Origin: Grimontia hollisae CIP 101886
Lineage (GTDB): Bacteria; Pseudomonadota; Gammaproteobacteria; Enterobacterales; Vibrionaceae
Direction: 5' to 3'
DNA length: 64,000 nucleotides
Assembly (NCBI RefSeq): GCF_000176515.1
Contig: NZ_ADAQ01000013.1
Coordinates: 459,361-523,360 of the forward strand
The notes below the pieces were generated by a model. The model did not search any database and was not told the DNA's origin. It saw only the letters and a program-made list of their open reading frames with translations. Of this stretch, positions 49,612 through 58,790 are shown one piece after another (position 1 is the stretch's first letter; each line of letters starts with the position of its first letter). The translations under genes and the position numbers were made by a program.

Positions 49612-50346
49612 CTATTTGATAGCCACGCCAACATCCAAGCTTTCAAACCAATCGAGAAACTTACCCACGTTATCGCCTGTAAAGACTCGCCCGTGCTGCG
49701 GACACATCATATCAATATCAAGCGATCTCACCCGTTTTACCCAATCATTTTTGGCTTTGTTACAGGGCATCCATCGTTGGTGAAAGCCTTTCATTTTAGG
49801 AATATGTTCATCAAAGTTATCGACTTCAAATGGCGCATTGTCAGCGTCCAACGCCGCTCCCACATCACCACTCATCAAAATTTTAGCCACCGGATCATAC
49901 ACATGAAAATTGCCGGATGAATGGAGGTAATGGGCAGGAATAAACCGGATCTCTACACCGTTGAGTACAAGCGTTCCCCCATCATCGGCGATAGGTGCAT
50001 ATTCAATATGCTCCATCCCAAAGTGGCGTACAAAGCCTTCCCAGAGCCAAGGGGCATGAAGTTTGGCATCTGAAATCGCGGTATCCCATAGCCCCAGCGA
50101 AGAGATAATGTCTGGGTCCTGATGTGAAGCAAAGAGATGCTTGATCTGATTCACAGGTACCTGCTTGACTACCGCCGCCAACATCGCGGAAAAAATCTCA
50201 ATGCCACCCGGGTCCATCAACAACGCATTGCTGTGGGTGCGAATCATATACTGGTTGGTGTCGATAATTTTTTCAGGCTTGGAGGGATCACGCCCAAACA
50301 TGAACCATTGGTGTGATTCTCCTGAATAGATTTCTTTTGTGATCAT
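49612..50346 (-). CDS. Stand-alone diiron metallo-beta-lactamase-fold protein, ODP-like
   Basis: The 244-residue protein has the metal site of flavodiiron proteins but no flavodoxin domain. Ligand candidates are H75-x-D77-x-D79, H142, D161 and H218, matching the H-x-E/D-x-D, H, D, H set; the histidine after D79 is isoleucine. This is the layout of the oxygen-binding diiron protein ODP, which senses oxygen for chemotaxis in Treponema. The ATG at 50346 has GGAGA eight bases upstream. It lies 64 bases after the receptor-tip-like gene and is probably in one operon with it. Confidence 0.8.
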   Translation of the reverse strand: MITKEIYSGESHQWFMFGRDPSKPEKIIDTNQYMIRTHSNALLMDPGGIEIFSAMLAAVVKQVPVNQIKHLFASHQDPDIISSLGLWDTAISDAKLHAPWLWEGFVRHFGMEHIEYAPIADDGGTLVLNGVEIRFIPAHYLHSSGNFHVYDPVAKILMSGDVGAALDADNAPFEVDNFDEHIPKMKGFHQRWMPCNKAKNDWVKRVRSLDIDMMCPQHGRVFTGDNVGKFLDWFESLDVGVAIK

Positions 50347-50410
50347 TCGATCAGTCTCCGGCATTGGTGTGCAGTCTGGTTATAATCCCCACTATCAAAG
50401 ATTGGGATGA

Positions 50411-51088
50411 TCAATATTCTTCTGCTAAATCGCGGCACAACGACTGAGACATCATGACGTGTAACTGGATTTTTTCTGCCGCAGAAGAAACGTTGTCCGC
50501 AACAACGTTGAGCCCTTCTTCAAACTTCTTTCCTGACTGGGACGCTTCTACTCTCGACATGGCCGATAACACCGACGCCGTTTTGATTTCACGGGCGAGG
50601 TTTTCCAGCAGTTCAGAAAGTGAGGCCACTTCCCGGTGGAATTGTCGCAGGATCATGGAATAATCGGCTTTTATCCCTTCAAGGGGTTCGTAAATACTGT
50701 CCTGAAAAGCGGCATCAGTGCTTTTATTAGACGCTTTTTGAAAACACTCAATCGAACGCTCTTTTCGCACAGCATTGGTCGCCAGCCTGCTAATTGTGAC
50801 CGCTTTAAGATTAATCACGTCTGAGGTCTTCACGGTGGTTTCTGCCAACTGGTCAATAAAATCAGTAATAGCACGAAAGCCAGCAGCGCCTTGACCAGCT
50901 CGCAATGCCAATGCCCGCGCATTGCTCGCTGTCAGTGAAATGTCATTGGCAATTTCCCTGGCTTTATGCAGTTCTGCTGCCACAACCGCTGCGGTAACAA
51001 AATGACTTTCAGTATTTAATTCTGTCATGGATGTATCTGATTTAATGGCATCTTCGATAAGTTTAGACAACAATCGCAGAGTGTTCAC
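50411..51088 (-). CDS. Soluble protein with two chemoreceptor-tip-like segments
   Basis: This 225-residue alpha-helical protein has no membrane segment, HAMP domain or sensor domain. Residues about 50-85 (NARALALRAGQGAAGF, then IDQLAETT) resemble the chemoreceptor tip [16 protein letters not shown], then VRNLAERT. Residues about 170-206 (SRVEASQSGKKF, then NVVADNVSSAAEKI) resemble the same tip again. It may therefore be a degenerate, internally duplicated receptor-like scaffold. It lies between the PilZ gene and the diiron-protein gene on the same strand. The resemblance is by eye and the function is inferred. Confidence 0.7.
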   Translation of the reverse strand: MNTLRLLSKLIEDAIKSDTSMTELNTESHFVTAAVVAAELHKAREIANDISLTASNARALALRAGQGAAGFRAITDFIDQLAETTVKTSDVINLKAVTISRLATNAVRKERSIECFQKASNKSTDAAFQDSIYEPLEGIKADYSMILRQFHREVASLSELLENLAREIKTASVLSAMSRVEASQSGKKFEEGLNVVADNVSSAAEKIQLHVMMSQSLCRDLAEEY

Positions 51089-51195
51089 AAATGAGACACT
51101 TTTATTGAAAGCCTGTGACGTTGCCCCTTCACTGGAGATTGGGTGTCTGAGGATAAACGGAGAAAAAAGCCCCGTCAGTACGGTGCTATTACGGT

Positions 51196-51942
51196 TTAAA
51201 TACCGAGTACATGATCTTGTTTAGGGCTTTTGAAAATGTATTTGGTGCCATCATAAGTCAGGCTTTTTAGCAAGCGCCGACAATTGGCTTTACCTGGCTC
51301 ATCAAATACCATGCCGTAGATCTGTCTGCCACGTTTTTTTCGCCCATTTTTTACTGAACCACTCAAGGCATAGATATCGCCATCGCTGCCATTTACCACT
51401 TCGAGCACAATTTTCTGGTCGATATCAAACTCCGGCGATATTGCATCAAAGCAAAAACCACAGCCCCCCGAAGAAACATCCGTTAACACCACTTCCAACT
51501 TCCGGTTTGAAAGCTGAATATCACCCGGCAAATTTAATTCATAACGCACTTCATTTCTCAACACGATGAGCTTGGCCTGTTGCGGAACAGGAAACACCAG
51601 AATCTGGATCGGGCGATAAATAACATACTCAATGCGTGTCCTAAAACGCACGAGCGCTCCTTCTCCGTGTTCCGATATACCTTCAATGTCGACATTAAAC
51701 CCCTCAGTAAAAAACTCGTCATACTCTTTTCTTGTCAGTCGGGGCATGGTGAAGAAGATATGTTGTTGGTCATCGAAACCGATGAAATTAGATTTGAAGT
51801 GAAGACGTTGTCCTAAAGGCGTGACGACTTCCAAAGATGCTTCACTGCCGTGCTGGATAAAATCCATGGCCTGAAGGCCCATGATAACGCGCTCTTTCTG
51901 GTTGGCTTGCGTTTTTTTTGCGTGAGCCGAATGTATGTCCAT
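51196..51942 (-). CDS. YcgR-like PilZ c-di-GMP receptor
   Basis: The 248-residue protein has an N-terminal PilZN-like domain (about 30-118) and a C-terminal PilZ domain (about 122-238). The c-di-GMP-binding residues are intact: R129-NEV-R133 and D155-VSSGG. Related proteins slow flagella or control other outputs on binding c-di-GMP. GAGGA precedes the ATG by about six bases. The receptor-tip-like gene follows 107 bases downstream on the same strand. Confidence 0.88.
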   Translation of the reverse strand: MDIHSAHAKKTQANQKERVIMGLQAMDFIQHGSEASLEVVTPLGQRLHFKSNFIGFDDQQHIFFTMPRLTRKEYDEFFTEGFNVDIEGISEHGEGALVRFRTRIEYVIYRPIQILVFPVPQQAKLIVLRNEVRYELNLPGDIQLSNRKLEVVLTDVSSGGCGFCFDAISPEFDIDQKIVLEVVNGSDGDIYALSGSVKNGRKKRGRQIYGMVFDEPGKANCRRLLKSLTYDGTKYIFKSPKQDHVLGI

Positions 51943-52198
51943 ATAACGTCCTCACCGGGAAGGCTTATGCTGAGAAAAAAGCTCGTCGTGTTTGTTGCTA
52001 TCAACCATGCTTTTGAACATTGTCGGGTATTTTGACAACAACTTGCTCGGGTCGATATCGGCAGATTACATTATTAGTTTATAGGCAAAAGATGGCATAT
52101 TTTCAAAGTGATAGTCAGGTTTTCTTTTCAACAAGAGTACCCGTTTATCCTTAAGGGCTTTGATACATGGATGACAAAGCCGCCGATATGAAAGCAGA

Positions 52199-54283
52199 TC
52201 AAACCGCCTGAAGCACCGCCTTGGAAAGTTTGGACGTGACAGGATAACTTCCTTGCCACAACTCTTTTACGAACACGGAGGGTTTCTCCGGATCAGCAAA
52301 TATCCAACACTCATGCTTTGCCCGGGTGAGCGCAACATAAAACAAGCGCCTTTCCTCGGCGTGTTCCATTTCCCCATCCACTTTCAGCAGTGCCGCTTCA
52401 AGCCCTTCTGTCGCAGATCTGGCAGGGAATACCCCCTCATTCACATCCAGCAGCAGAGTGAAATCCGCCTCAAGGCCTTTACTGGCATGGGCGGTAACAT
52501 ACGTGACAGAAAGCGACGGGTAGCCTTGTTGCCATTCTTCTAACCGGGAAGGTCTATTGGCGTTGTTGCGGCCAATCAGCAATACACTTGCCCCTTTGTC
52601 GCCCGCACTCTTGGCAAGCTTTTCCAGCACGCTATCTATCGCCTCTGAAGGCATCAGGTGTACTGCTTTTTTCTTTTGTATACGCTGGCTGTTCAACGGT
52701 TTATTCAGTTGCTGTGGGTCAACCTGAATAAAACGGTTTGCCACCTCCCCAATCTGGGAGTTAAAGCGATATGTGGTATCAAGATAGCGGATAACCCCTG
52801 CCGGGAAGCGGTTCATAAACCCTGTGGTCAGGCTAACATCTGAACCGGCAAAACGGTAGATAGCCTGCCAGTCATCCCCTACCGCAAACAGCGAGGGTGC
52901 GCGGTTGCGTTTACCACCACAAAGCGCTTCAAGCAGTGCCAGCCGGGCCGGAGAGATATCCTGGTATTCATCCACCATGATGTGATCGTAACGGGCACCA
53001 AAGGTTTCGCTTTTCTTTGAAAGCAGCTTGGTCGCTTCGCGGATCAGTCCATTAAAATCTTGTGCTTTCTGTTCTTTAAGTGCATTGAGATACCCTTTCA
53101 ATACCGGCTGCACCAACGCGAATTCACTTTCAGCCTTCTCATCGCCTTTAATCACTGCCCTGATGGCAGTCGCCGGTTGGCTCTGCTGTACCAGCAAATC
53201 AAGATGACGCCATAACCACGTTTGCAGTTTGCCGTCATGCGCCTGTTCCACCAAAGGCCGTTCGCGGGTCAGTCCCGGCACTGACCATTGTTCGAGGTGC
53301 TTCAGCCAGCGCTTTTCAACTGCTGGCTGGGCCAGGTTTTCTGCCAGCCACAGCGTCAGCCAGCTGTGTTTGGCTTCCTCATCCGTTGCCAACGGTGCGA
53401 CCTTCGCTTCCTGACCGGATATTTCACGGATAACCTTGAGCGCAAACGCGTGGAAGGTTGAGGTTTCCACGCCATGCAGCCCGGCTTTTTCCAGACGCCC
53501 AGCCATTTCCTCGCTGGCCTTTTTGCCAAATGCCAGCATCAGGATACGGGAGGGTTCGGTTTGTTGGCTGGCGACCAGATATTGTGCCCTTGCCATCAAC
53601 ACACTGGTTTTTCCCGAGCCCGCCCCCGCAAGTAACAGGTTGTGGTTGTCATCCATCAATACCGCCTGACGCTGGGATGCATTCAGTGGCGACGCTTCCA
53701 CACCATCAAACCAGCCTGACCAACGCTCCAGTTCCCCGTCACACCACTGGGCATTTCTGGCCGCCCGCTGTGCTTCACCATTTTGCAGCCAGCCATACAG
53801 CGCCTGATAAAGCGACGGATTGGCCGTTGCCATAACCTGCGGGTGAATATTGCAACGTTCAAACACCTCCCGGGCTTTTTGTTGCCACGCTTTCAGATCT
53901 TCAACGCGCAAGTAACCCCGGTGATCACGGAGCACATCGCGCAATGCCACCAGTTCATGTTCCACCAGCATAAATTTGCTTTGCTGTTTGCCAAGCCAAC
54001 ACTGGTATTGCTCAGTGACTTTTCCGGCATACGCATGCACTTTTCTCCACGGCAGGCCATAAACCGTGAGGGTTCTGGCTGGCTGGTCAGCGGGCGAGAC
54101 CACAAACGTCAACCTGCCCCACACTAGCCCACGGGACACACGACATTGTCCATCCCAGATAGAAAAAGGAACGGTTTCCGTCATATGCTTGGATTCAAAA
54201 ACCAGCTGTTCTTCGTCCAGCACGATACTGTAGTGCGCGCCCTGAACAAACCACTGGGCCAGATTGGAGGCAGAGAGTTTCAT
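52199..54283 (-). CDS. helD: DNA helicase IV
   Basis: HelD is a superfamily 1 helicase that unwinds DNA 3' to 5'. The 694-residue protein has Walker A AGAGSGKT (about 220-227), Walker B DEYQD, the VGDDWQAIYRFAGSD motif and VTYVTAHASKGLE. It is divergent from yccS, matching the helD-yccF-yccS neighbourhood of E. coli. Confidence 0.94.
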   Translation of the reverse strand: MKLSASNLAQWFVQGAHYSIVLDEEQLVFESKHMTETVPFSIWDGQCRVSRGLVWGRLTFVVSPADQPARTLTVYGLPWRKVHAYAGKVTEQYQCWLGKQQSKFMLVEHELVALRDVLRDHRGYLRVEDLKAWQQKAREVFERCNIHPQVMATANPSLYQALYGWLQNGEAQRAARNAQWCDGELERWSGWFDGVEASPLNASQRQAVLMDDNHNLLLAGAGSGKTSVLMARAQYLVASQQTEPSRILMLAFGKKASEEMAGRLEKAGLHGVETSTFHAFALKVIREISGQEAKVAPLATDEEAKHSWLTLWLAENLAQPAVEKRWLKHLEQWSVPGLTRERPLVEQAHDGKLQTWLWRHLDLLVQQSQPATAIRAVIKGDEKAESEFALVQPVLKGYLNALKEQKAQDFNGLIREATKLLSKKSETFGARYDHIMVDEYQDISPARLALLEALCGGKRNRAPSLFAVGDDWQAIYRFAGSDVSLTTGFMNRFPAGVIRYLDTTYRFNSQIGEVANRFIQVDPQQLNKPLNSQRIQKKKAVHLMPSEAIDSVLEKLAKSAGDKGASVLLIGRNNANRPSRLEEWQQGYPSLSVTYVTAHASKGLEADFTLLLDVNEGVFPARSATEGLEAALLKVDGEMEHAEERRLFYVALTRAKHECWIFADPEKPSVFVKELWQGSYPVTSKLSKAVLQAV

Positions 54284-54471
54284 GTATGGATTCTGTATTC
54301 CTGTCTATATGTACAGCATATCAATTTGAGCGGTTATTGATAACATACAGACGCACGTGTTTGGCTGAGTAGATGAAAAATAAAGCAAATGCGCATCCTT
54401 TTTAATCTCCTCCCTTGGAAGCAATCTTTATTCTGCTATCTTAGCTCCATTCCATCCCGCTTAGTGTCGTT

Positions 54472-56643
54472 ATGATTTCAAAGAAAGCTTCTCTCACAAT
54501 CCGGGAATACTGGACCAACAGCCGCATCAATTACAGTGTCCGGGTCTTTATCGCGCTTATCGGTGTAGCCATCCCCTGTTGGTGGTATGGAACCTCTGAA
54601 GCCATCACACCGCTTATCCTTGGTATTATCGCGTCCGCACTGGCTGAAACCGACGACAATTTTTTCGGCAGGTTATCTGCCTTGATCACAACCCTTGTCT
54701 GTTTTGCTATCGCAACGTTCTCGATCGAGCTGCTTTTCGACTACCCCTTACTGTTTGTTACCGGTCTTATGGCCTCAACGTTCGGCTTTATTATGTTAGG
54801 GGCGATAGGAACGCGATACGCCAGCATTGCATTCGCTTCCATCCTGATTGCTGTTTACACCATGCTGGGCGCACATGAGTCGCAAAACCTCTGGTACCAA
54901 CCTTCACTCTTGCTGGTAGGCGCCACACTTTACGGCGTGATCTCGTTGATTTGGCTGCTTCTCTGGCCGCATCAACCGATTCAGCAAAGCCTTGCCGCCC
55001 TGTTTAACACCCTGTCTGGATATTTTGACCAGAGATCAGCTATGTTCCAGGCATGCCATCACTTAAACCCACAGCCACTGCGCCTGCAGGATGCCAGAGA
55101 AAACGCCAAAGTCGTTTCCGCACTGAATGCCGCAAAAACCGCCCTATTGAACCGGGTTCGAGGTGGCAGGCTCAGCGACAGCAAGCGTCAGTTTTTGAAA
55201 ATCTATTTCCTCGCCCAGGATATTCACGAACGTGCCAACTCCTCACACTACCGGTATCAAGAGCTGGCAGAAGCCTTCTTCCACAGCGACGTGATGTTCC
55301 GTATACAGCGCTTGCTCAAGCTCCAGTCGAAAGCGTGTCTTGACGTCTCTCACTGCCTGACGCTAGGGCAACCTTATTCCCACAGCGAAGAAAGTGTAAA
55401 AGCACTCGATGAGCTGAATGAGTCATTGGCATATATCAAGGCACAGAAAAACCCGGCATGGATACCCCACTTGCCACAGCTTGAGTATCTGTTCAGAAAC
55501 CTTGCCGACGTTGAACGCCAGCTTGCCAACATCAGTACCCCCGATATCGCACAGGGTGATGAAGACAGAGAAATTGCAGACTATGATGCTCACAGTTTCC
55601 GCGAAATGGTTGCCCGTGTCCGTGCCCAACTGACCCCAAAATCCCTGCTATTCCGTCATGCGGTGAGATTGAGTCTAACACTGGCTGTCGGCTACGGTAT
55701 TATCCAAGGCTTTGATCTCACACGTGGCTACTGGATCTTGCTCACTATTCTGTTTGTCTGCCAAACCAATTATTCGGCCACCCGCAGCAAAATGACCGAG
55801 CGTATTTCTGGCACCCTGATTGGTTTGTTGGTGGGTTTTCTACTGCTCACCTTCTTAGATCTCGCCGGACAACGGGTGCTCATGGTGTTGTTCGGCGTAT
55901 TGTTCTTTGCCTTCCGCACAACGCATTACACCGCCGCAACAACGTTTATGACCCTTCTGGTGTTAATGTGCTTTAGCCAGTTAGGCGAAGGCTATGCCGT
56001 TATCCTACCACGGCTTAGTGATACTCTGATTGGCTGTGCCCTTGCCGTGCTAGCCGTCCGTTTTGTGTTGCCAGACTGGCAGGCGCACCGCCTTCGCGGG
56101 ATCATGAAAGATGCCATCGCAGCAAACCGTGATTACCTCGCGCAAATCATCGGCCAATACCGTATTGGCAAGCGCGATAACATGGCCTACCGTGTTGCAC
56201 GCCGTGAAGCACACAACAACGATGCCCAACTCACCACCGCCATCAGTAATATGCTGGCAGAGCCCGGCCGCTACCGCACCGCGACAGATGAAAGCTTCCG
56301 CTTTCTGTGCTTGAGCCACGCCATGCTGAGCTATATCTCGGCACTGGGGGCGCACCGCATGCAGATGGATGATGACAGCATTCACGAACTGGTCTCCAAA
56401 GCGCACCGTGGCATTCACCATGAACTGGATTGTCTGGTGGCGAAACTGGCAGGCGAACCTTTCGAAAATCCCCCAACGCTTGATGAAACTCTGGGCAAAC
56501 ACCTGGCACGCTGGCGGGAAGAGGAAAGCAGTTCCGCCCGCATGGTGATACAGCAGTTGCACCTGATTCACCGAATCTTGCCGGAAATGCATATGCTGAC
56601 CGACGAGCTGGCGAAGAAAGCCCTCAAAGGCTCGAAGTCATGA
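54472..56643 (+). CDS. yccS: YccS/FUSC-family inner membrane protein
   Basis: The 723-residue protein has two sets of membrane helices (about 20-165 and 390-520) separated by a cytoplasmic region, and a soluble C-terminal domain, as in the FUSC (fusaric acid resistance-like) family and YccS. No substrate is established. It is transcribed alone and followed by a terminator. Confidence 0.9.
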   Translation: MISKKASLTIREYWTNSRINYSVRVFIALIGVAIPCWWYGTSEAITPLILGIIASALAETDDNFFGRLSALITTLVCFAIATFSIELLFDYPLLFVTGLMASTFGFIMLGAIGTRYASIAFASILIAVYTMLGAHESQNLWYQPSLLLVGATLYGVISLIWLLLWPHQPIQQSLAALFNTLSGYFDQRSAMFQACHHLNPQPLRLQDARENAKVVSALNAAKTALLNRVRGGRLSDSKRQFLKIYFLAQDIHERANSSHYRYQELAEAFFHSDVMFRIQRLLKLQSKACLDVSHCLTLGQPYSHSEESVKALDELNESLAYIKAQKNPAWIPHLPQLEYLFRNLADVERQLANISTPDIAQGDEDREIADYDAHSFREMVARVRAQLTPKSLLFRHAVRLSLTLAVGYGIIQGFDLTRGYWILLTILFVCQTNYSATRSKMTERISGTLIGLLVGFLLLTFLDLAGQRVLMVLFGVLFFAFRTTHYTAATTFMTLLVLMCFSQLGEGYAVILPRLSDTLIGCALAVLAVRFVLPDWQAHRLRGIMKDAIAANRDYLAQIIGQYRIGKRDNMAYRVARREAHNNDAQLTTAISNMLAEPGRYRTATDESFRFLCLSHAMLSYISALGAHRMQMDDDSIHELVSKAHRGIHHELDCLVAKLAGEPFENPPTLDETLGKHLARWREEESSSARMVIQQLHLIHRILPEMHMLTDELAKKALKGSKS

Positions 56644-56647
56644 GCTT

Positions 56648-56683
56648 CTCCCCCATTCCAACTGGGGGAGACCTTCTTTTTTT
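56648..56683 (+). terminator. Rho-independent terminator after yccS
   Basis: CTCCCCC and GGGGGAG form a GC-rich stem with a nine-base loop. A seven-base T run follows shortly, right after the yccS stop. Confidence 0.88.
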
Positions 56684-56833
56684 GCCAACGTGCAGTGTCA
56701 GGCTACCCCAGCAATAAAAAGCTGGCGTCTTGGAAACGTTGACATAGAATTCGCGCGCCAAAAGTATTTTCCCAACAAGACATCGACGGTCAGAAAACGA
56801 ATGTTGAAAGTTTTGACCTGACTCCTGACTGGA

Positions 56834-56847
56834 AGGACTTTTGTCCT
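56834..56847. promoter_or_regulatory. Palindrome AGGACTTTTGTCCT, operator candidate (copy 1)
   Basis: This 14-base near-palindrome has perfect arms AGGAC and GTCCT around TTTT. Its reverse complement recurs at 57903-57916 upstream of udp. It lies upstream of the nucleoside-transporter-like remnant. The nearby Crp/Fnr-family regulator is a plausible binder, by position only. Confidence 0.4.
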
Positions 56848-56924
56848 CCTGAAAGTAAACGTGCAGGGATATGCTTGCGGCAGGTAGCAACAACACAATT
56901 TAACGCTTGTCAGTCTCTTTCTGA

Positions 56925-57020
56925 TCTGCCGGTGTTACCGGTAAACTGGGTATGAAAGTGCTGTTGGCTGCCACACTGGCGAACCTGATGAACGCGGCAA
57001 TTGTGGGCCTGTTCGTTTAA
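56925..57020 (+). pseudogene. Remnant resembling the C-terminus of a NupC-type nucleoside transporter
   Basis: An open stretch of 31 codons ends GKLGMKVLLAATLANLMNAA followed by IVGLFV and a stop. This resembles the last helix of concentrative nucleoside transporters, which ends in a similar LANLMNA-x-I-x-G pattern. A stop codon at 56922 closes the frame upstream and the rest of the gene is absent. It lies near udp, a uridine phosphorylase, which supports a lost nucleoside-uptake gene. A 22-residue peptide from the ATG at 56952 is an alternative reading, but it has no ribosome site. Confidence 0.45.
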
Positions 57021-57040
57021 CTCCTGCCCCATTCCCAACA

Positions 57041-57075
57041 AAAACGCCACTGCTTTCAATGCCAGTGGCGTTTTT
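57041..57075. terminator. Bidirectional terminator between the remnant and the Crp/Fnr gene
   Basis: AAAACGCCACTG and CAGTGGCGTTTT form a 12-bp stem with a ten-base loop and T runs on both strands. Confidence 0.9.
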
Positions 57076-57104
57076 CTTTATGGCATAGCAGCGTCAACGC
57101 CGTA

Positions 57105-57785
57105 TCACTCATAGGTGTCGAGGAACGCTTTCAGCGCTTTCTCATCCACAATCTCCAGCCCGTGTTCGCCTTTGCGTATTAAATTCCTGTCCATCAGGTT
57201 TTTTACGGCGCGGCGGTAAACGCGGCCAGAGGTGCCAAAGCGCTCTGCTTCCTGATCCACCTTACCAAACCCACACAACGCGCGGCTCTGTTGCGGCTGT
57301 GCCAGCAAATCATAGGCGATGTTATAAGTGATAGGGTGTAACAGGCGGCTGGTGTAGATATCCAGCGAGTCCTGATAATCATCCGCCAGTGCAGAGGCAA
57401 AAAAGAACAGCATGTCCGGCGCTTGCTGCAAACCCTCATCCAGCTTTTTAGGACAGATAATATCGACCTGCATTTGCTCATCCGCCACCACACTCCATTG
57501 GCATGGCGTTTGGGTGAAAAATTCCATTTCCCCGAAAATATGGTCATCGCAGTGCGTCTCTCCCAACTGGAAGCGACGGCCATTGGCCGCCAGAATGCTC
57601 ATCGACACCCGCCCGACCGGCACGACATAGAGGTGCTCGAGTGGCTCACCCTGCTGCAACATTGCTTCACCCGCATTGAAGAAGCGGCTACCTACCTGAC
57701 ACTGGTAAATAAAATCATGAAACGCCGTGCTTTTATGGTCGAGCAAGGTTTTAAAGCGGCCTCTCGCGTAAGGTTTGATTCTCAT
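57105..57785 (-). CDS. Crp/Fnr-family transcriptional regulator
   Basis: The 226-residue protein has a cyclic-nucleotide-binding-like beta-barrel (about 20-125) and a C-terminal winged helix with TSGRVYRRAVKNLMDRNLIRKG. It lacks the N-terminal cysteine cluster of Fnr. The start is the ATG at 57785; a GTG at 57791 would add two residues. It is divergent from udp, with a palindrome in the intergenic region. Control of udp and the lost transporter gene is inferred from position. Confidence 0.85.
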   Translation of the reverse strand: MRIKPYARGRFKTLLDHKSTAFHDFIYQCQVGSRFFNAGEAMLQQGEPLEHLYVVPVGRVSMSILAANGRRFQLGETHCDDHIFGEMEFFTQTPCQWSVVADEQMQVDIICPKKLDEGLQQAPDMLFFFASALADDYQDSLDIYTSRLLHPITYNIAYDLLAQPQQSRALCGFGKVDQEAERFGTSGRVYRRAVKNLMDRNLIRKGEHGLEIVDEKALKAFLDTYE

Positions 57786-57902
57786 TGGCACGGAAAAATA
57801 CCTACGAAAAATTCAGGGGAAGCGTATTTTCCCCATTCATGGGATCACTATTTTGATTTCTGTCAGAAACGTCGCTCAAAACGGCACCTAATCCGCAATG
57901 GC

Positions 57903-57916
57903 AGGACAAAAGTCCT
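57903..57916. promoter_or_regulatory. Palindrome AGGACAAAAGTCCT, operator candidate (copy 2)
   Basis: This is the reverse complement of the copy at 56834-56847 and lies between the Crp/Fnr gene and udp, about 113 bases before the udp start. Flanking motifs GTCAGAAACG and GCAACAACAC also recur in the same order in both regions. Confidence 0.45.
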
Positions 57917-58028
57917 CCCTGCCAGCCGCGCAACAACACTAATATCGAGGACATTTAACCTGAGAGACAAAGAATTCCGGTGATGCCGAACTGGACACAG
58001 TACGCGCCGGATAACATGAGGATACCCA

Positions 58029-58757
58029 ATGACTAAGCAGCCCCATATCGGTGTGGATGAAACGCAGATCGCACCTCGGGTCATCGTTTGCGGTGAACCG
58101 GATCGCGCCAACCGCATCGCCGCCCTGTTCGACCACGCCGAGCAAGTTTCAGAAAACCGAGAATACCGGTTGTTTACCGGTACGTACCACGGCAAGCCGG
58201 TATCCGTCTGCAGCACAGGTATTGGTGCGCCTTCGATGATCATCGCCGTAGAAGAACTCAGGCAATGCGGCGTTACCCATGTCATACGTGTTGGCTCTGC
58301 TGGGGCGATGCAAGCAGGCATTCAACTTGGTGAGCTGATTGTGGCAGAAGGCGCCGTGCGGGACGAAGGCGGCTCAAAAGCCTATATCGATGCCGCTTAT
58401 CCGGCGTATGCCGATTTCTCTCTGCTGAAAGCGCTCAGTGATTACCTTTCCACCCAATCCACGCCCTGCCATTTTGGTGTGGTGCGCTCACACGATAGCT
58501 TCTACACCGATGATGAAGAGGCCATCTGCGCATACTGGAGCAAAAAAGGTATTCTGGGTGCAGACATGGAAACCTCCGCACTTTACACCGTCGGCCGCTT
58601 GCGCGGAATCAAGGTAGCATCAGTCCTGAATAATGTGGTGCTGTACCAGCAGGATGTGAAAGAAGGCGTCGGACAATACGTTAACGAAGCTGACGTGATG
58701 ATAGCCGGGGAAAGACTGGCCTCACTCGCTGCACTGGAAGCTCTGGTGGCGCAATAA
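58029..58757 (+). CDS. udp: Uridine phosphorylase
   Basis: Udp cleaves uridine with phosphate to uracil and ribose-1-phosphate. The 242-residue protein belongs to the nucleoside phosphorylase family, with VIVCGEPDRANRIA near the start, RVGSAGAMQ and the ADMETSALYTVG substrate motif. It is transcribed divergently from a Crp/Fnr regulator and ends at a terminator. Confidence 0.93.
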   Translation: MTKQPHIGVDETQIAPRVIVCGEPDRANRIAALFDHAEQVSENREYRLFTGTYHGKPVSVCSTGIGAPSMIIAVEELRQCGVTHVIRVGSAGAMQAGIQLGELIVAEGAVRDEGGSKAYIDAAYPAYADFSLLKALSDYLSTQSTPCHFGVVRSHDSFYTDDEEAICAYWSKKGILGADMETSALYTVGRLRGIKVASVLNNVVLYQQDVKEGVGQYVNEADVMIAGERLASLAALEALVAQ

Positions 58758-58790
58758 TTCAGACCAGTTTTTATCAAGACAGGCTTTCAA

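Noticed and set aside
57423-57983. A long plus-strand open frame opposite the Crp/Fnr gene
   Set aside because: It is the antisense shadow of a clearly coding gene, has no domain sense and no ribosome site.
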